64,000 nucleotides of DNA, taken from contig CM055110.1 of assembly GCA_029204225.1 (NCBI GenBank), forward strand, positions 39,313,515 through 39,377,514. Reading direction: 5' to 3'. A program made the translations under genes and the position numbers. The notes under the pieces were generated by a model. That model was not told where the DNA came from. It made no database searches and worked only from the letters and a program-made list of their open reading frames with translations. Of the stretch, positions 45,207 to 56,089 are shown piece by piece; position 1 is the stretch's first letter, and the number at the start of each line of letters is the position of its first letter. Origin of the DNA: Diphasiastrum complanatum. Lineage: Eukaryota > Streptophyta > Lycopodiopsida > Lycopodiales > Lycopodiaceae.

Positions 45207-46950
45207 TGATGGCAAAGCTCTCTTTGCCAAGGATAAGCACAAAGGGAGGAGCAAGAACCAACATCAACAATCCTCAAGCAAGGACAAAGTCAAATCCAAA
45301 GACAAAGATGAGGAGGAAGATGATTCCTCTAATGCTTCATCATCCAAGCTCAAGAAGAAGAAGATCAAGTGCTTTTATTGTGGCAAGAAAGGTCATTATG
45401 CCACCAATTGCTTCAAAAAGAAGAATCAACTCAAGCAAGCCAATATTACCAATGAGAAGGAAGACACTATTGCAAGTGATGGAGAGGGATCTCTTATGGT
45501 CTCTAGTTTCTCATCTACTCCTTTCAAGAAGGACGGCCTATGGTATATTGATAGTGGAGCCTCTTCACATATGTGTAGCTCCAAGGACTATTTCTCTTCT
45601 ATTGCACCTTATGATGGAGTCAAGAAATCAATATACACTGCAAATGATTTTGAATGTCCTATTGAAGGCATAGGGAACATTCCCTTGAAGCTTGCATCCT
45701 CTAAAGTTCTTTCTCTCTCTAGAGTTCTTTATGTACCTAAGCTTACCAAGAATCTTATTAGTGTTGGCCAATTGCTTGATAATGGCCTTGATGTAAAATT
45801 CAATGTTGATACTTGCACTATCAAGAAGAATGATGAGATACTTGCATTAGGATCTAGATTTGGTGGCATCTATAAACTAGATCCAAATGAGTATGTGAAT
45901 GCTTGTAATGTTGCTCTTGTGAACAAGCTCTCTATGGAGAAATTATGGCATAGGAGGTTGGGACATCCCAACTACAAATCCATGCTCTCTATGATCAAAG
46001 AATCCAAAGCTATTGGCTTGCCAAAGTCACTCTCCAAGAAGATCAAGCCTTGTGAGGCTTGTGCTATTGCTAAATCTCACAAAAAGCCATTTACAAGATC
46101 TTCTATCAAAAGCAAGCATCCTTTGGAGTTAATCCACTCGGATGTGCATTTCTCATCAACTACAAGCAAGGGAGGAGCCACTTGTTTTGTTACTTTCATT
46201 GATGATTACACAAGATTCACTTGGATATATCTTCTTGCTTCAAAATCTATGGTGTTTGATCATTTCCTTATTTTCAAAGCTTTTGTAGAGAAGCAATTCT
46301 CATTCAAGATTAAAGCTCTTAGAAGTGATGGAGGTGGTGAATATATCTCCAATAAATTTCAAGATTTTTGTGAGCTTGAAGGCATTAAAAGAGAGTTTTC
46401 TTGTGCCTACTCTCCATCTCAAAATGGAGTGGCCGAGAGAAAGAATAGATCTCTATGTGAATGTGCAAAATCTATGAGAATTGAGGCATCTTTGCCCAAA
46501 GATTTTTGGGGAGAAGCCATTAATTGTGCAAATTATCTTTGCAATAGGCTCCCACATATAGCTCTTGGAGGAAAGTCACCATGTGAAATCTTATTTTTGA
46601 AGAAGCCTAAGGTTGATCACCTTAGAGTTTTTGGATGCTTATTCTTTGTCCATATTCCCTTGGAAACAAGGAAGAAGGAAGATCCTAGTGCATGCAAAGG
46701 GATCATGGTTGGATACTCATCCACCAAGAAGGCCTATAGAGTCTTTATACTCTCTACTTCTCAAGTTATTGAAAGTAGAGATATTGTCTTTCATGAAGAT
46801 CAACACTCATCATTTGAAGAGGCCGAGATCAAGAAATCTATGGATGCATCATCAATTATTGATTTTGAAGACAATCATGATGTGATGGGGTCGAGATTTG
46901 AAGAAGACTCTCCTTGGATTTTTTTCACCAAGAAGATCCATGAGAGATAG
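45082..46950 (+). CDS. Copia zinc knuckle, protease and integrase
   Basis: 622-codon open frame; true coding similarity starts at about 45180 (KALFAKDKHKGRSKN). Then come a zinc knuckle CFYCGKKGHYATNC (about 45372), protease WYIDSGASSHM (about 45541), a GAG-pre-integrase with LWHRRLGHPNY and CEACAIAKSHKKPF (HHCC zinc-binding), and the integrase core with IHSDVHFSSTTS, FIDDYTRFTWIYLL, RSDGGGEYISNKF and GVAERKNRS (the D,D,E residues). The integrase C-terminal part has LRVFGCLFFVHIP. Frame lost at a 7-T run (46919-46925), after which RT continues in another frame. Integrase itself looks intact. Confidence 0.9.
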   Translation: MNLITLSNPMPLRRSYQSVLISEESRQEYKVLRMDKLSLTHNDGKALFAKDKHKGRSKNQHQQSSSKDKVKSKDKDEEEDDSSNASSSKLKKKKIKCFYCGKKGHYATNCFKKKNQLKQANITNEKEDTIASDGEGSLMVSSFSSTPFKKDGLWYIDSGASSHMCSSKDYFSSIAPYDGVKKSIYTANDFECPIEGIGNIPLKLASSKVLSLSRVLYVPKLTKNLISVGQLLDNGLDVKFNVDTCTIKKNDEILALGSRFGGIYKLDPNEYVNACNVALVNKLSMEKLWHRRLGHPNYKSMLSMIKESKAIGLPKSLSKKIKPCEACAIAKSHKKPFTRSSIKSKHPLELIHSDVHFSSTTSKGGATCFVTFIDDYTRFTWIYLLASKSMVFDHFLIFKAFVEKQFSFKIKALRSDGGGEYISNKFQDFCELEGIKREFSCAYSPSQNGVAERKNRSLCECAKSMRIEASLPKDFWGEAINCANYLCNRLPHIALGGKSPCEILFLKKPKVDHLRVFGCLFFVHIPLETRKKEDPSACKGIMVGYSSTKKAYRVFILSTSQVIESRDIVFHEDQHSSFEEAEIKKSMDASSIIDFEDNHDVMGSRFEEDSPWIFFTKKIHER

Positions 46951-48580
46951 ATCCGAGCCTAAGAGGCTCTCATATGTTGACAAAGGCAAACAAGTGGATC
47001 TTGATTCCACTAATTATGTTTTTTATGTCTCTCATGAAGAGCCAAAGAATGTACAAGAGGCACTCAATACCAAGGAGTGGTATGATGCCATGAAGCAAGA
47101 GTATGATGCATTGATCACCAACAATACTTGGGAGCTTGTGGATCCTCCATCCAACAAGCATGTGATTGGTTGCAAGTGGGTATTTCGGATCAAGTTCAAT
47201 CATGATGGCACCATCAACAAGCATAAAGCAAGATTATGTGCCAAAGGATTTGCTCAAATCCATGGTCTTGATTATGAGGAGACCTTTGCACCCGTTGCAA
47301 AGATGGTGACAATAAGAATTCTTATTTCTCTTGCTTGTTTTTTCAAGTGGAAGGTGTTCCAATTAGATGTATCCAATGCTTTTCTAAATGGTTATCTTGA
47401 GGAGGAGATCTATATGGAACAACCTCAAAGATTCATCAAGGATGAGTCCAAAGTGTGCTTGCTCTTCAAAAGTCTTTATGGACTCAAGCAAGCACCAAGA
47501 TCATGGTATTCAAGACTTAACTCTTTTCCTATCTCACTAGGATTTACTCTTAGTGACTATGATCCTTCCATGTATCTAAAGTTTGTTGATAGCAATATTG
47601 TCATTCTTCTAATTTATGTCGATGACATTATTCTTTGTGGAAGTTGTATCAAGCTAGTTGATGAAACCAAGCTAGCACTTGGATGTGAGTTTAAAATGCA
47701 AGATCTAGGAGAGATACATTACATCCTAGGCCTAGAAATTGATTTTTATGAAAATCATGTCTTTATATGCCAATCTAGATATGCTCACTCTATGTTGAAA
47801 AAATTCCATATGGAAAATTCTAAGAGCATAAATACTCCATTGGAGCAAATTGTAAAAGATCCTAGTAAAGGTGATGAAAGATCCTTTGAGGACATCACAC
47901 TTTTTAGGAGTCTTGTAGGCTCCTTGATTTGGCTTACCATTACTAGGCCCGATCTTAGTTTTTGTGTGCACAAATTGAGTCAATTTATGCAAGATCCTAA
48001 GATCCATCATTGGAAGATGGCCAAGAGGATTCTAAGATATGTATCTTCATCTTGTGATTATGGTCTACTCTATAAAAGTGAAGATCTATCCATTATTGGC
48101 TACTCGGATTCGGACTTTGCAAGTGACAAGATGGATCGAAAGTCTATTAGTGCATACACTATCTTTCTTGGAGGCAATCTAATATCTTGGCTTTCCAAAA
48201 AGCAAGATACTATATCTCTCTCTTTATGTGAGGCCGAGTACAAAGCACTCACTATAACTACCAAAGAAGTGCTTTGGATCAAGAGGTTATTATTGGAGCT
48301 AAAGTGCATCAAGGAGGATGATCTACCAATGATCAAGTGTGATAACATCTCGGCCCAAGCTCTTGCCAATAATCCCATATTTCATGCAAGAAGCAAGCAC
48401 ATAGAAGTGGCACACCATTTTGTGAGAGAAAAGCTTATTGGAGGAGAAATCTATTTGGAGCATGTCAACTCGTCCTCTTGTATTGCCGATCTACTCACCA
48501 AGCCTTTGAGCAAAAGTGCTTTCATCAAGCATAGATCTAATCTTGGAGTTATATCAAGATCAATGCTCAAATCTTCATAG
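46898..48580 (+). CDS. Copia reverse transcriptase and RNase H
   Basis: 560-codon open frame. The linker FFSPRRSMRDRSEP is followed by the RT domain: CKWVFRIKFNHDGTI, KGFAQIHGLDYEETFAPVAK, QLDVSNAFLNGYLEEEIYM (first catalytic Asp), SLYGLKQAPRSWYSRL, and LLIYVDDIILCG (YVDD, about 47615). RNase H follows with SDSDFASD, CEAEYKALT and KCDNISAQALANN. Ends in ADLLTKPLSK at 48580, 15 bases before the 3' LTR. No stop inside; catalytic residues are present. Separated from integrase only by a one-base-type slip in a T run. Confidence 0.93.
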   Translation: MKKTLLGFFSPRRSMRDRSEPKRLSYVDKGKQVDLDSTNYVFYVSHEEPKNVQEALNTKEWYDAMKQEYDALITNNTWELVDPPSNKHVIGCKWVFRIKFNHDGTINKHKARLCAKGFAQIHGLDYEETFAPVAKMVTIRILISLACFFKWKVFQLDVSNAFLNGYLEEEIYMEQPQRFIKDESKVCLLFKSLYGLKQAPRSWYSRLNSFPISLGFTLSDYDPSMYLKFVDSNIVILLIYVDDIILCGSCIKLVDETKLALGCEFKMQDLGEIHYILGLEIDFYENHVFICQSRYAHSMLKKFHMENSKSINTPLEQIVKDPSKGDERSFEDITLFRSLVGSLIWLTITRPDLSFCVHKLSQFMQDPKIHHWKMAKRILRYVSSSCDYGLLYKSEDLSIIGYSDSDFASDKMDRKSISAYTIFLGGNLISWLSKKQDTISLSLCEAEYKALTITTKEVLWIKRLLLELKCIKEDDLPMIKCDNISAQALANNPIFHARSKHIEVAHHFVREKLIGGEIYLEHVNSSSCIADLLTKPLSKSAFIKHRSNLGVISRSMLKSS

Positions 48581-48595
48581 ATAATTTTTTAGGAG

Positions 48596-49333
48596 TGTGA
48601 AGAATTGAAAAAGATTATCTATGTTAGATATAGGGGTCTTATGTTTTTTACATCAAGCATCTAGGTGTAGGATGTTGATAGGAATAAATTTGGCATAGAT
48701 GGCAAATTATGCATTTCCACTTGTAATGCCACTATTGAGCCAAAATAGAGTAAGAGGCTAAACACGTGCCAATTAGAGTGTAGACAAGTGTAAAGTTTTT
48801 GTTTGATGAATTCCAAGAGGTCCAATAGGATTTAGAGGTGGAACCTTGTGAGGTCCAATAGGAAATTGAGGTGTGCTTGAATATAGTCCAATAGAATTAA
48901 GAGGTGCATGGATCAATGATCCAATAGGATCAAGAGGTGACAAAATATGGTCCAACCATAGTTAAGCATAGTGGTAGCTCGTGGACCTACTAGTATCATT
49001 GTACTCCTCATTTTGAAGCTAATTGATTTGGTGATTTCATGGATTTTGTGAGTTATTGGATTTCTAGCTTTCTCTCTCTACCTGAGAGCTCATGATGCAT
49101 TTTCTCTCTCTACCCTGAGGAGAGCAGCTTGTTTTTACTTAGATTATTTTTTGAATACTTCCCACACGTGTGAGTGAGAGTTGGAAGTGATTGAATGCAT
49201 GTAGTAGTGTGTTTTTGCCATAGGATTCAAGATTGATCTTGAATCTCAATCTAGTCTTGATCTTGGCGCATCTACACACCTTAGGAGATCACAAGTACAT
49301 ATAGTGGACAGTCCACACGTGTGAAATTCAACA
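48596..49333 (+). repeat. 3' LTR of nested copia
   Basis: 738 bp, begins TGTGAAGAATTG, ends TGAAATTCAACA. Preceded by a short TTTTTTAGGAG tract that may serve as the polypurine tract. Differs from the 5' LTR at about ten positions, mostly C/T or G/A. Confidence 0.96.
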
Positions 49334-49980
49334 TTCTTTAAATTATTTTTCTAACTAAATAGAGTATTTTCGGAATCACCATTATCATCATAGCGTTCGC
49401 GAGCTTCTACTTCCTCTTTGACTCCATCTATTGCCTTTTGAAGTGTCATAGTCGAATCTTTCGCCAGAAAGTTCGAGTTGTGTGGAACGACCTGCTGGGT
49501 AGTGCTCGAAGAAAATAGCTAAGTTGTTTTTTCTTTGAGATTGCATTTTTCGTGCCAGAATTCTGCAAAGAAACAAACAGATCATTTATCTTTCGTACGA
49601 ATGTGGTCATGTCTTTGTCATCCCATTGTAGGTAAGTTAATTGGTCTTCCAAGAACATGATTTGATTACAAGATCGAGTCTCATTTTTGGTTTGCAATTA
49701 TTCTAATAATTCTTTCGCGTTCAAAATTGATGTAAGATCTAGCATTATGTTGTCATGCACTGAAGACACAATAATTGCTATAGCTCTGTCATTTCTCAAA
49801 CTCCATTCTCGAAGTTCTTTGCCTGGAATAATAGGCTTCTCTTTTACTGGTTCTACCCATTGCCAAACACCTTCGCCCTTCAATATGAGTGAAGTCTTTA
49901 ATTTCTAGATCAAATAATTTGAACCTTCTGTATCCAAGATCGTACTGATCTTAGACTGAATATTGCTAATCGACGACATC
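49334..49980 (-). pseudogene. Split copia, Gag half
   Basis: Starts MSSISNIQSKIS at 49980 (minus), continues with ILKGEGVWQWVEPV, REWSLRNDRAIAIIVSSV, DQLTYLQWDDKDMTTFVRKI and SKKKQLSYFLRALPS. Two in-frame stops and a frameshift. A TGGTATCCTCACACC-like primer site (minus) lies at about 50055-50040, so its 5' LTR should begin just above 50058. Joins to 42530-43115 when the nested element is excised. Confidence 0.8.
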
Positions 49981-51116
49981 TTCTAAACTTCTAAATAAAC
50001 TCTAGATGCGGCTGCTGATGGATGTGTGAAGAATGCAAAGAGGGGTGTGAGGATACCACTGTATCGGCTCCTTTACCACTTTTGAAAATGCCTGAATTCT
50101 TCCTCAGAGAACATGATGAAAGTTTGAATAAATCAAACTAATATCAGTGTCTTCAATAGGGTCTGTTTCTGGTCTATGTACTAATAGAACAGTTTTTACC
50201 TTGATTGAATAAAGCATGTGGAATTAAGAGACAATTTTAGACAATCATAATAACTGATAAAATCATCTGTTGAGAAACTTTGATCAAAAACGAATTTTTA
50301 TAATTCTGAATCTGAATTACCAATATACATCTCTTGTTGTCTTGTTTCTCTGTTCTGTTTCTGATTGAGTAGTTACAACGAGTAGTGCACATGTATTTAT
50401 ATTTTTACAGGATAGGTTTTTTGGTCTTTTATTTCTGTAACAGTAGATCTAACCGTTAAGACGGTTGATATTCAAATAAACGTTATATTTCCAGACTCGA
50501 ATGATTTCTGTTCGCCAATTGTTCGCGACCGTTTGTCTCTTTGCGACAGCTTCGTGTTTCGCGAATTGTTCGCGATAGGCGACAGTTTCGCGACAGGCGA
50601 AGTTTGAACAAGAAACAAAATATTTCACGACAAGATATTGTTCCCGAATCTTTCGAGTTTCAACAAGAATCTGTTCGCGAATCTTTCGAGTTTCAACAAG
50701 AATATATTTCGTGAATCTTTCGAGTTTGAACACGAATAGAAATGTTTTGAGTTCGAGTCCGTTTCTCATCCTTTGTCAATTAAACTGTGCACTTTGTTAG
50801 TAGAACCGAGATTTGTCTGATAAGGTGTTCTACAATTCAAATGTTAAGGAAATGACTCTGGCAAAGTGTGGGAAAACTCTAAATGAGATTTTAACACACT
50901 GTCGGGTTTTTCGCAAAATCCAGACATTATCGCCTTTTTGCGACAGTGTCGCTTGTGGCTGTTTTAGTTCATTTCTGTAGAAGTGACAGTTTGGTTCATT
51001 TATGCAGACAGACTGTTTACGGCCAATTTCCAATGCTTATCAGCAATCAATGATAAGGAACCGGATGGATGCCAACGGACACCAGCCAACTGGCAATCGC
51101 AATTGATGACCTAATT

Positions 51117-51132
51117 TCTTAGTATAAATAGC
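51117..51132 (+). promoter_or_regulatory. TATA box of LTR promoter
   Basis: TATAAATAGCTG at about 51122, 60 bases upstream of the (CT)n tract and 850 bases upstream of the primer-binding site, fitting a copia LTR promoter on the plus strand. Confidence 0.45.
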
Positions 51133-51181
51133 TGTTCATATCCATACGATTTTCAAGTTATGATCAAGCATTCGAATAGTT

Positions 51182-51373
<192 letters not shown>

Positions 51374-52175
51374 CCTGCGAGCTTGAACACTCTTGAGCAT
51401 TCTAGCTCACTTTTTAGAGTTGTTTTAGAGATTGCTATTGCGCTATTGCTTATCAACATTGCGCTTAATTCAGACTTTCTGTTTAGCCGCTCAAAGATAG
51501 CATAGAGTACGCGGCTTTGATCCACAACTTATTGTACTCATTTACTTCTGTTTCGTTTTCATACTAAATTAATATTATCTTTTATTGCGTTCAGCTTCGT
51601 CTCAAAATGTACGCGTTTCTGTATTTCTTCGCACCTAATTATTTGTCTTGTGATTCGCGACTAGTTATTTGTCTAGCATTTCGCGACAAATTATTTGTCT
51701 GATAATTCAATGTTTGATTGTTTGGCTACGTAATCACTATAGTACTGATGATTTCAAAGTTAGTTACTATAAGATCAAACGTGATTTCTCTCACTATTGT
51801 TTTGTTTGAAATTGATAGGCGTAGTCACGCATTGTAAAAGAGGAAGATAGTTTATTTTGCCATGCACAAAAAGTTTTCTTTCTAGACACTCGAATTATTT
51901 TTATTCGTTTCTTTTCGAGATCGTTTCTTTTCGAGTTCAACCTATCTTCACAACACCTCTTTTCGACATGGTATCAAAGCAATTTCACTACTTCTTTAAC
52001 TGATACCGACATGGTATCAGAACGAAATCTCTAATACTTGATATCTTTCGTGATATCAAATTGTTAATCATACTCTTCAGTTCTTTTCAATCTTTCAATA
52101 TCAAAGAATTGATTTCCTATTGTTGGCATTACTGCATCTTAGCGTCATCGATACAATCGACGGACTAAGTTCCAA

Positions 52176-52907
52176 ATGGATTCTCAAAGTAAAGTTAGTC
52201 TTATCGCAGACAAGTTGAATGGATCCAATTATCATTTGTGAAAATTTAAGATGAAGACCTTGCTAAACACCAGCAAATTATGGGATGTTGTCACAGGTAC
52301 AAAAGTAAAATCTGAAGACGACGACTCAAAGTGAAAATCAAAGGACAGTAAAGCTTTCACGCTTATTATCCTCAATATATCAAATACACAGATTGGACAC
52401 ATAGCTAAAGCTAAAACGTCAAGAGACGTTTGGAACATCCTGAACTCACTATATGACGCGAGGGACGTAACTACTAAGTTACATTTACGAAAGAAATTCT
52501 TCACATTCAAGATGTCTACTGGTGATTCTCTTCATAGTCACATTAACCAGTTTAAGAATCTCTTGCAACAGATGGCCGCTGTCGGATCAGTCATAGACGA
52601 TCAAGACGCAATTATGACATTGCTTTCAAGCTTGCCCTCTACATATGAGAACTGGGTGATGATCATATCGACACACTCAGATTTAACTCTTACTAGAGTT
52701 ATCACTATGTTGTTGCAAGAAGACAATAGGAGAAGTCAAGACACTTCGTCTACTTCCTCCTCTCAAGCTCTATATGTCAACAAAGGCTCTAATCAACAGA
52801 AGCAGAAAAGCTCCAAGAAGGCTGCATTTCATCCCGGCTCAATAGTGGTTCTATTAGACATAAAAACTAATAGTTTTTCACTCCAAAGTGAACTCTCTAC
52901 TTGTTGA
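52176..52907 (+). pseudogene. Copia Gag remnant, truncated
   Basis: From MDSQSKVSLIADKLNGSNYH at 52176, a UBN2-type Gag: SKLWDVVTGTKV, a stop where Trp is usual (TGA at about 52239), another TGA near 52330, then KTSRDVWNILNSLYDARDVT and an intact stretch 52512-52850 (MAAVGSVIDDQDAIMTLLSS). Ends in HPGSIVV without the zinc knuckle, so the element is cut here. The primer-binding site TGGTATCAAAGC is at 51969. Confidence 0.8.
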
Positions 52908-52910
52908 CAT

Positions 52911-55900
52911 TTTTTATACAATTACACAATACAATCTTCTTCAAATTTGGAATTAACCGATCCAAGAGCAATCAAAATAGGTCACTTCTAGCACTAAGAA
53001 ATTTCCAATCTTTTGAATTGTTAATTCATAGCAAATAAATAGAACCTTCAATATAAATAGAGCCATCTGGATCCATGTGGATTTCAAAAAACTTTAACAA
53101 GTTTGAAAGTCTACGACCAAACAAATTGTTTGAGCATCATCTATGAATGTAAACAATAATAGAAAATACTTCAAATTCAAAACCAACTATATCAAATACT
53201 TTACTTTAACAAACTTTGGAATCCAGAATATTCTTCATATGATAACTTAAACTTAGTGATAGTCTTAGATATGGATTATAAAATGAATTCAACAAGTGAA
53301 GGTCTAGGACAAAAAAATTGCTTAGAATCAAAGCTAGAAGTATACTTAATAACAATATGGTCCAAAGAAAGATCACATGGTTCAAATTAAAAAGGAGCCA
53401 CTATAAAAATTAGATCTATGAAAGGACCATAATGTGTTTTTCTTTGAAAGGTTTGAACCTATGTAAGGCCTTTTGCCCTTTACTCTTCCAATCAACCACT
53501 ATAGGATTCCAAAGTTTTCTTTTAAGAGGAGAAAAAACATTCACTACTTTATCATATTTTAAATTAGTTTTGTCAAGATTAGGAAGAGTGAAAACTGAGA
53601 TAAGAAAAACTCTCTTTAGATAAACAATATTTACTTCTGGAGAACTTTGGATATTAAAAATGATCTAGACACTATCCAAGTAAAGCAACCACAGACATAA
53701 CGATCTATAAGTGAAAATTTGTTTAAGAGATTTCATAATATGATGAGGTGGAGGAAGAAAAAGAGGAAGTCAATGAAGACACAACTTTGAAAGAGAATAT
53801 AATCGATCCAATATAGGTCTCTTACTTCTAAAAGGCTAAAAGTTTAAGGGTGATAATATTTAAATTTTGGGTGCATTGGAACTTAGTGTCAATTACTTCA
53901 TTTGTATGGTTTGTACTATTGAGGCCTAAAAGTACATAGATGTTCTTCTAGAAATCATCTAAGGTAATTCGGATTTTCTAAAATACTTGCTTGTTTCTTT
54001 GAAAAATCACCACCATTTTGAAATTGGACTCGGTAGTAGATCCTCGACCATAATTATGAAGTTCATCTAGATTGTTATTGGGTCAATCTCTAGGAGTTGT
54101 ACAAATCATATTGTCAAAACAAGAGAATAAGGCAAGCAAAGAGCAAACATCTTAGTTGTTGACACATGAAGAGCTAATGATCATCTTCTAAGTTCCCAAC
54201 ATGCGCTCCAGATTTCATAAAAGTAGCAATCTTAGTCTTCATCTCACTTCCATGAAACACACCAAGAAGCTGTTGATTCTAGAATTGCCCAAATATCAAA
54301 TTAGATCGTTCAACAAAGTCAATTGGACCAAGAGTGGGTCAACTACATGAAAGAATTTTGGAATCAAATTGGAAATGAGTCTTGACAAATCGCATGAATC
54401 AACCAGGATCCATTGCATGAAACTCTTTACAAGAGGTAGAAAAAGTATTACTTATATAGCAAATACATTTGATAAATTACATATCATTCAACCTACAAGG
54501 ACATATTTTTGCCAAGGAATTAGTTGATTGAAGTGCAAATCTAGGATATAGAAATTTAAAAAATCCGAACAATTGAAATTCTAAAAAACTAATCTTAAAC
54601 CAATTAAAAAGTTGGAAATGAACTAGCTTTTGATTACCTACAATGTCATTTCCCTACTCAGTAATGAAAGATGAACTCGAACAAACTCCAAATACTAGTA
54701 CCTTATGAAATACAACCGCATGTGATTAATCTGAACACATAGGCATGACAACATGCTAAAAGAAGAATAAAGTAAAATATAGATAGAAAATTGTCAAAAT
54801 GTGTCCTACGAAACAACAAAACCAAATTTTACCATCATAGCATTGAATAAGGGATGTCGTTTCAGATTAATATGATAGTTTTCAGGTGCATGAACACCAT
54901 CAAATGATACATCAATAAGAACTAGTTGATCACTACCAAACAAAAATTTGTGAAGAATGCGCATATCTACTTAGGTAATGTAAATACGTCTCTTCTTGTA
55001 TGAGATTGTAAAATTCATACCTTCAATTCAAGAAATAATAATGCCATCTGAAAAAGCTTAGAACAAGATTTACTTGTGATTGAAAAAGTCAAAGTCCATA
55101 TCAAATCAACAAAATGAAAAACAAAAATCTTAGCCAGCAAGCAGTACCAAAGCATAAGTTTCTATCTGGGGAGAATCCAAATTCTGCTGGGTAGACCGAA
55201 TGTCTGACTAAAAGGTAAACCTACAAGAACGAATATAGAAGATCAAAGAGACAAGAAATCAAAGCCAACACAACGGACCTAAAGTAGTAAAAAGAGCCAA
55301 ACAGAAAATAGACAATACAAAAAATACTCCAAACTGTGCTCCTATTATTGCTTCTAACCAGCACTTCCTGTAGAACTACAGGCAATTCTGTGTCCTACCC
55401 TCTCAGACCTCCCTCGCTGTGCCCACGGCCCAATTTGTATAAATGTGTGTGTGTGCACTGTGTGTGTGTGTGTACACGAGCACCACATTTGTGTATATGT
55501 CGCACGTGTATAAAATTTTCAACACAAGAGGTACTCATTGCCAGGCACTACTGGATGTAAGGAAGGATATCTACCAAACATTTCATAACAAATGCCTATG
55601 TTCTGTGTTAAGGAGATCTTGAAAAAAAAAATTAAAAGCTCACAAGAAGTTCTCTCCAAGGTAGTTAAGCTATACAAGCAATTGCAAAATGCTACTGCCT
55701 AGTTAAGTCTAAGTTACTTCAATTTTGAGTTTTTATGTATGGAATATATGCTTTACAAGCTCTTCATCTTAAAATATGGCCTCAGAGTTCACAAGAGAGC
55801 ACATGAAATATGACAATTACTTGACCTTGACAGCCTCAATGTAATTTCCAACTTCTTGAGATCCACAGAAAAGAAAAGCCCTGTTTAAAGTAATCCTTTT

Positions 55901-56089
55901 GTCATGGTAATTAACTTGTAAAGAGTGGAAACATTATTAGTAAATGTAGGATAATAATGAGATGCACCTTCAACCTCTTAGAGCTATAAAGCTAGTTATG
56001 TGAAATTAATGGCCGCAAAGTATAGGCTAACCAGCAAACTTTCAACTGCAACAGTTGTTATGAGATTGACACACAGGGAACTTAGCTTT
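52911..56089. other. No gene recognised; decayed repetitive DNA
   Basis: AT-rich with only short ORFs. The minus strand at 53400-53900 gives broken hydrophobic stretches that faintly recall a LINE, but I see no RT catalytic motif. A short GT-rich tract lies at about 55445-55475. The last few hundred bases probably contain the 3' UTR of the aldo-keto reductase gene. Confidence 0.4.

Larger units (their letters stand above)
43111..49338 (+). mobile_element. Nearly complete Ty1/copia LTR retrotransposon nested in another copia
   Basis: LTRs at 43116-43852 (737 bp) and 48596-49333 (738 bp), each TG...CA, flanked by the target duplication TTCTT (43111-43115 and 49334-49338). The primer-binding site TGGTATCAGAGCC begins at 43853, directly after the LTR. 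The internal region encodes Gag, zinc knuckle, protease, integrase, RT and RNase H in copia order. The LTRs differ at about ten positions by eye. Two frame changes in the polyprotein make this copy defective unless it is helped in trans. It is inserted, in opposite orientation, inside the Gag region of the minus-strand copia at 42.5-50.0 kb. Confidence 0.95.

Noticed and set aside
53400-53900. LINE-like reading on the minus strand
   Set aside because: Only loose resemblance, with many stops and no RT or endonuclease motif.
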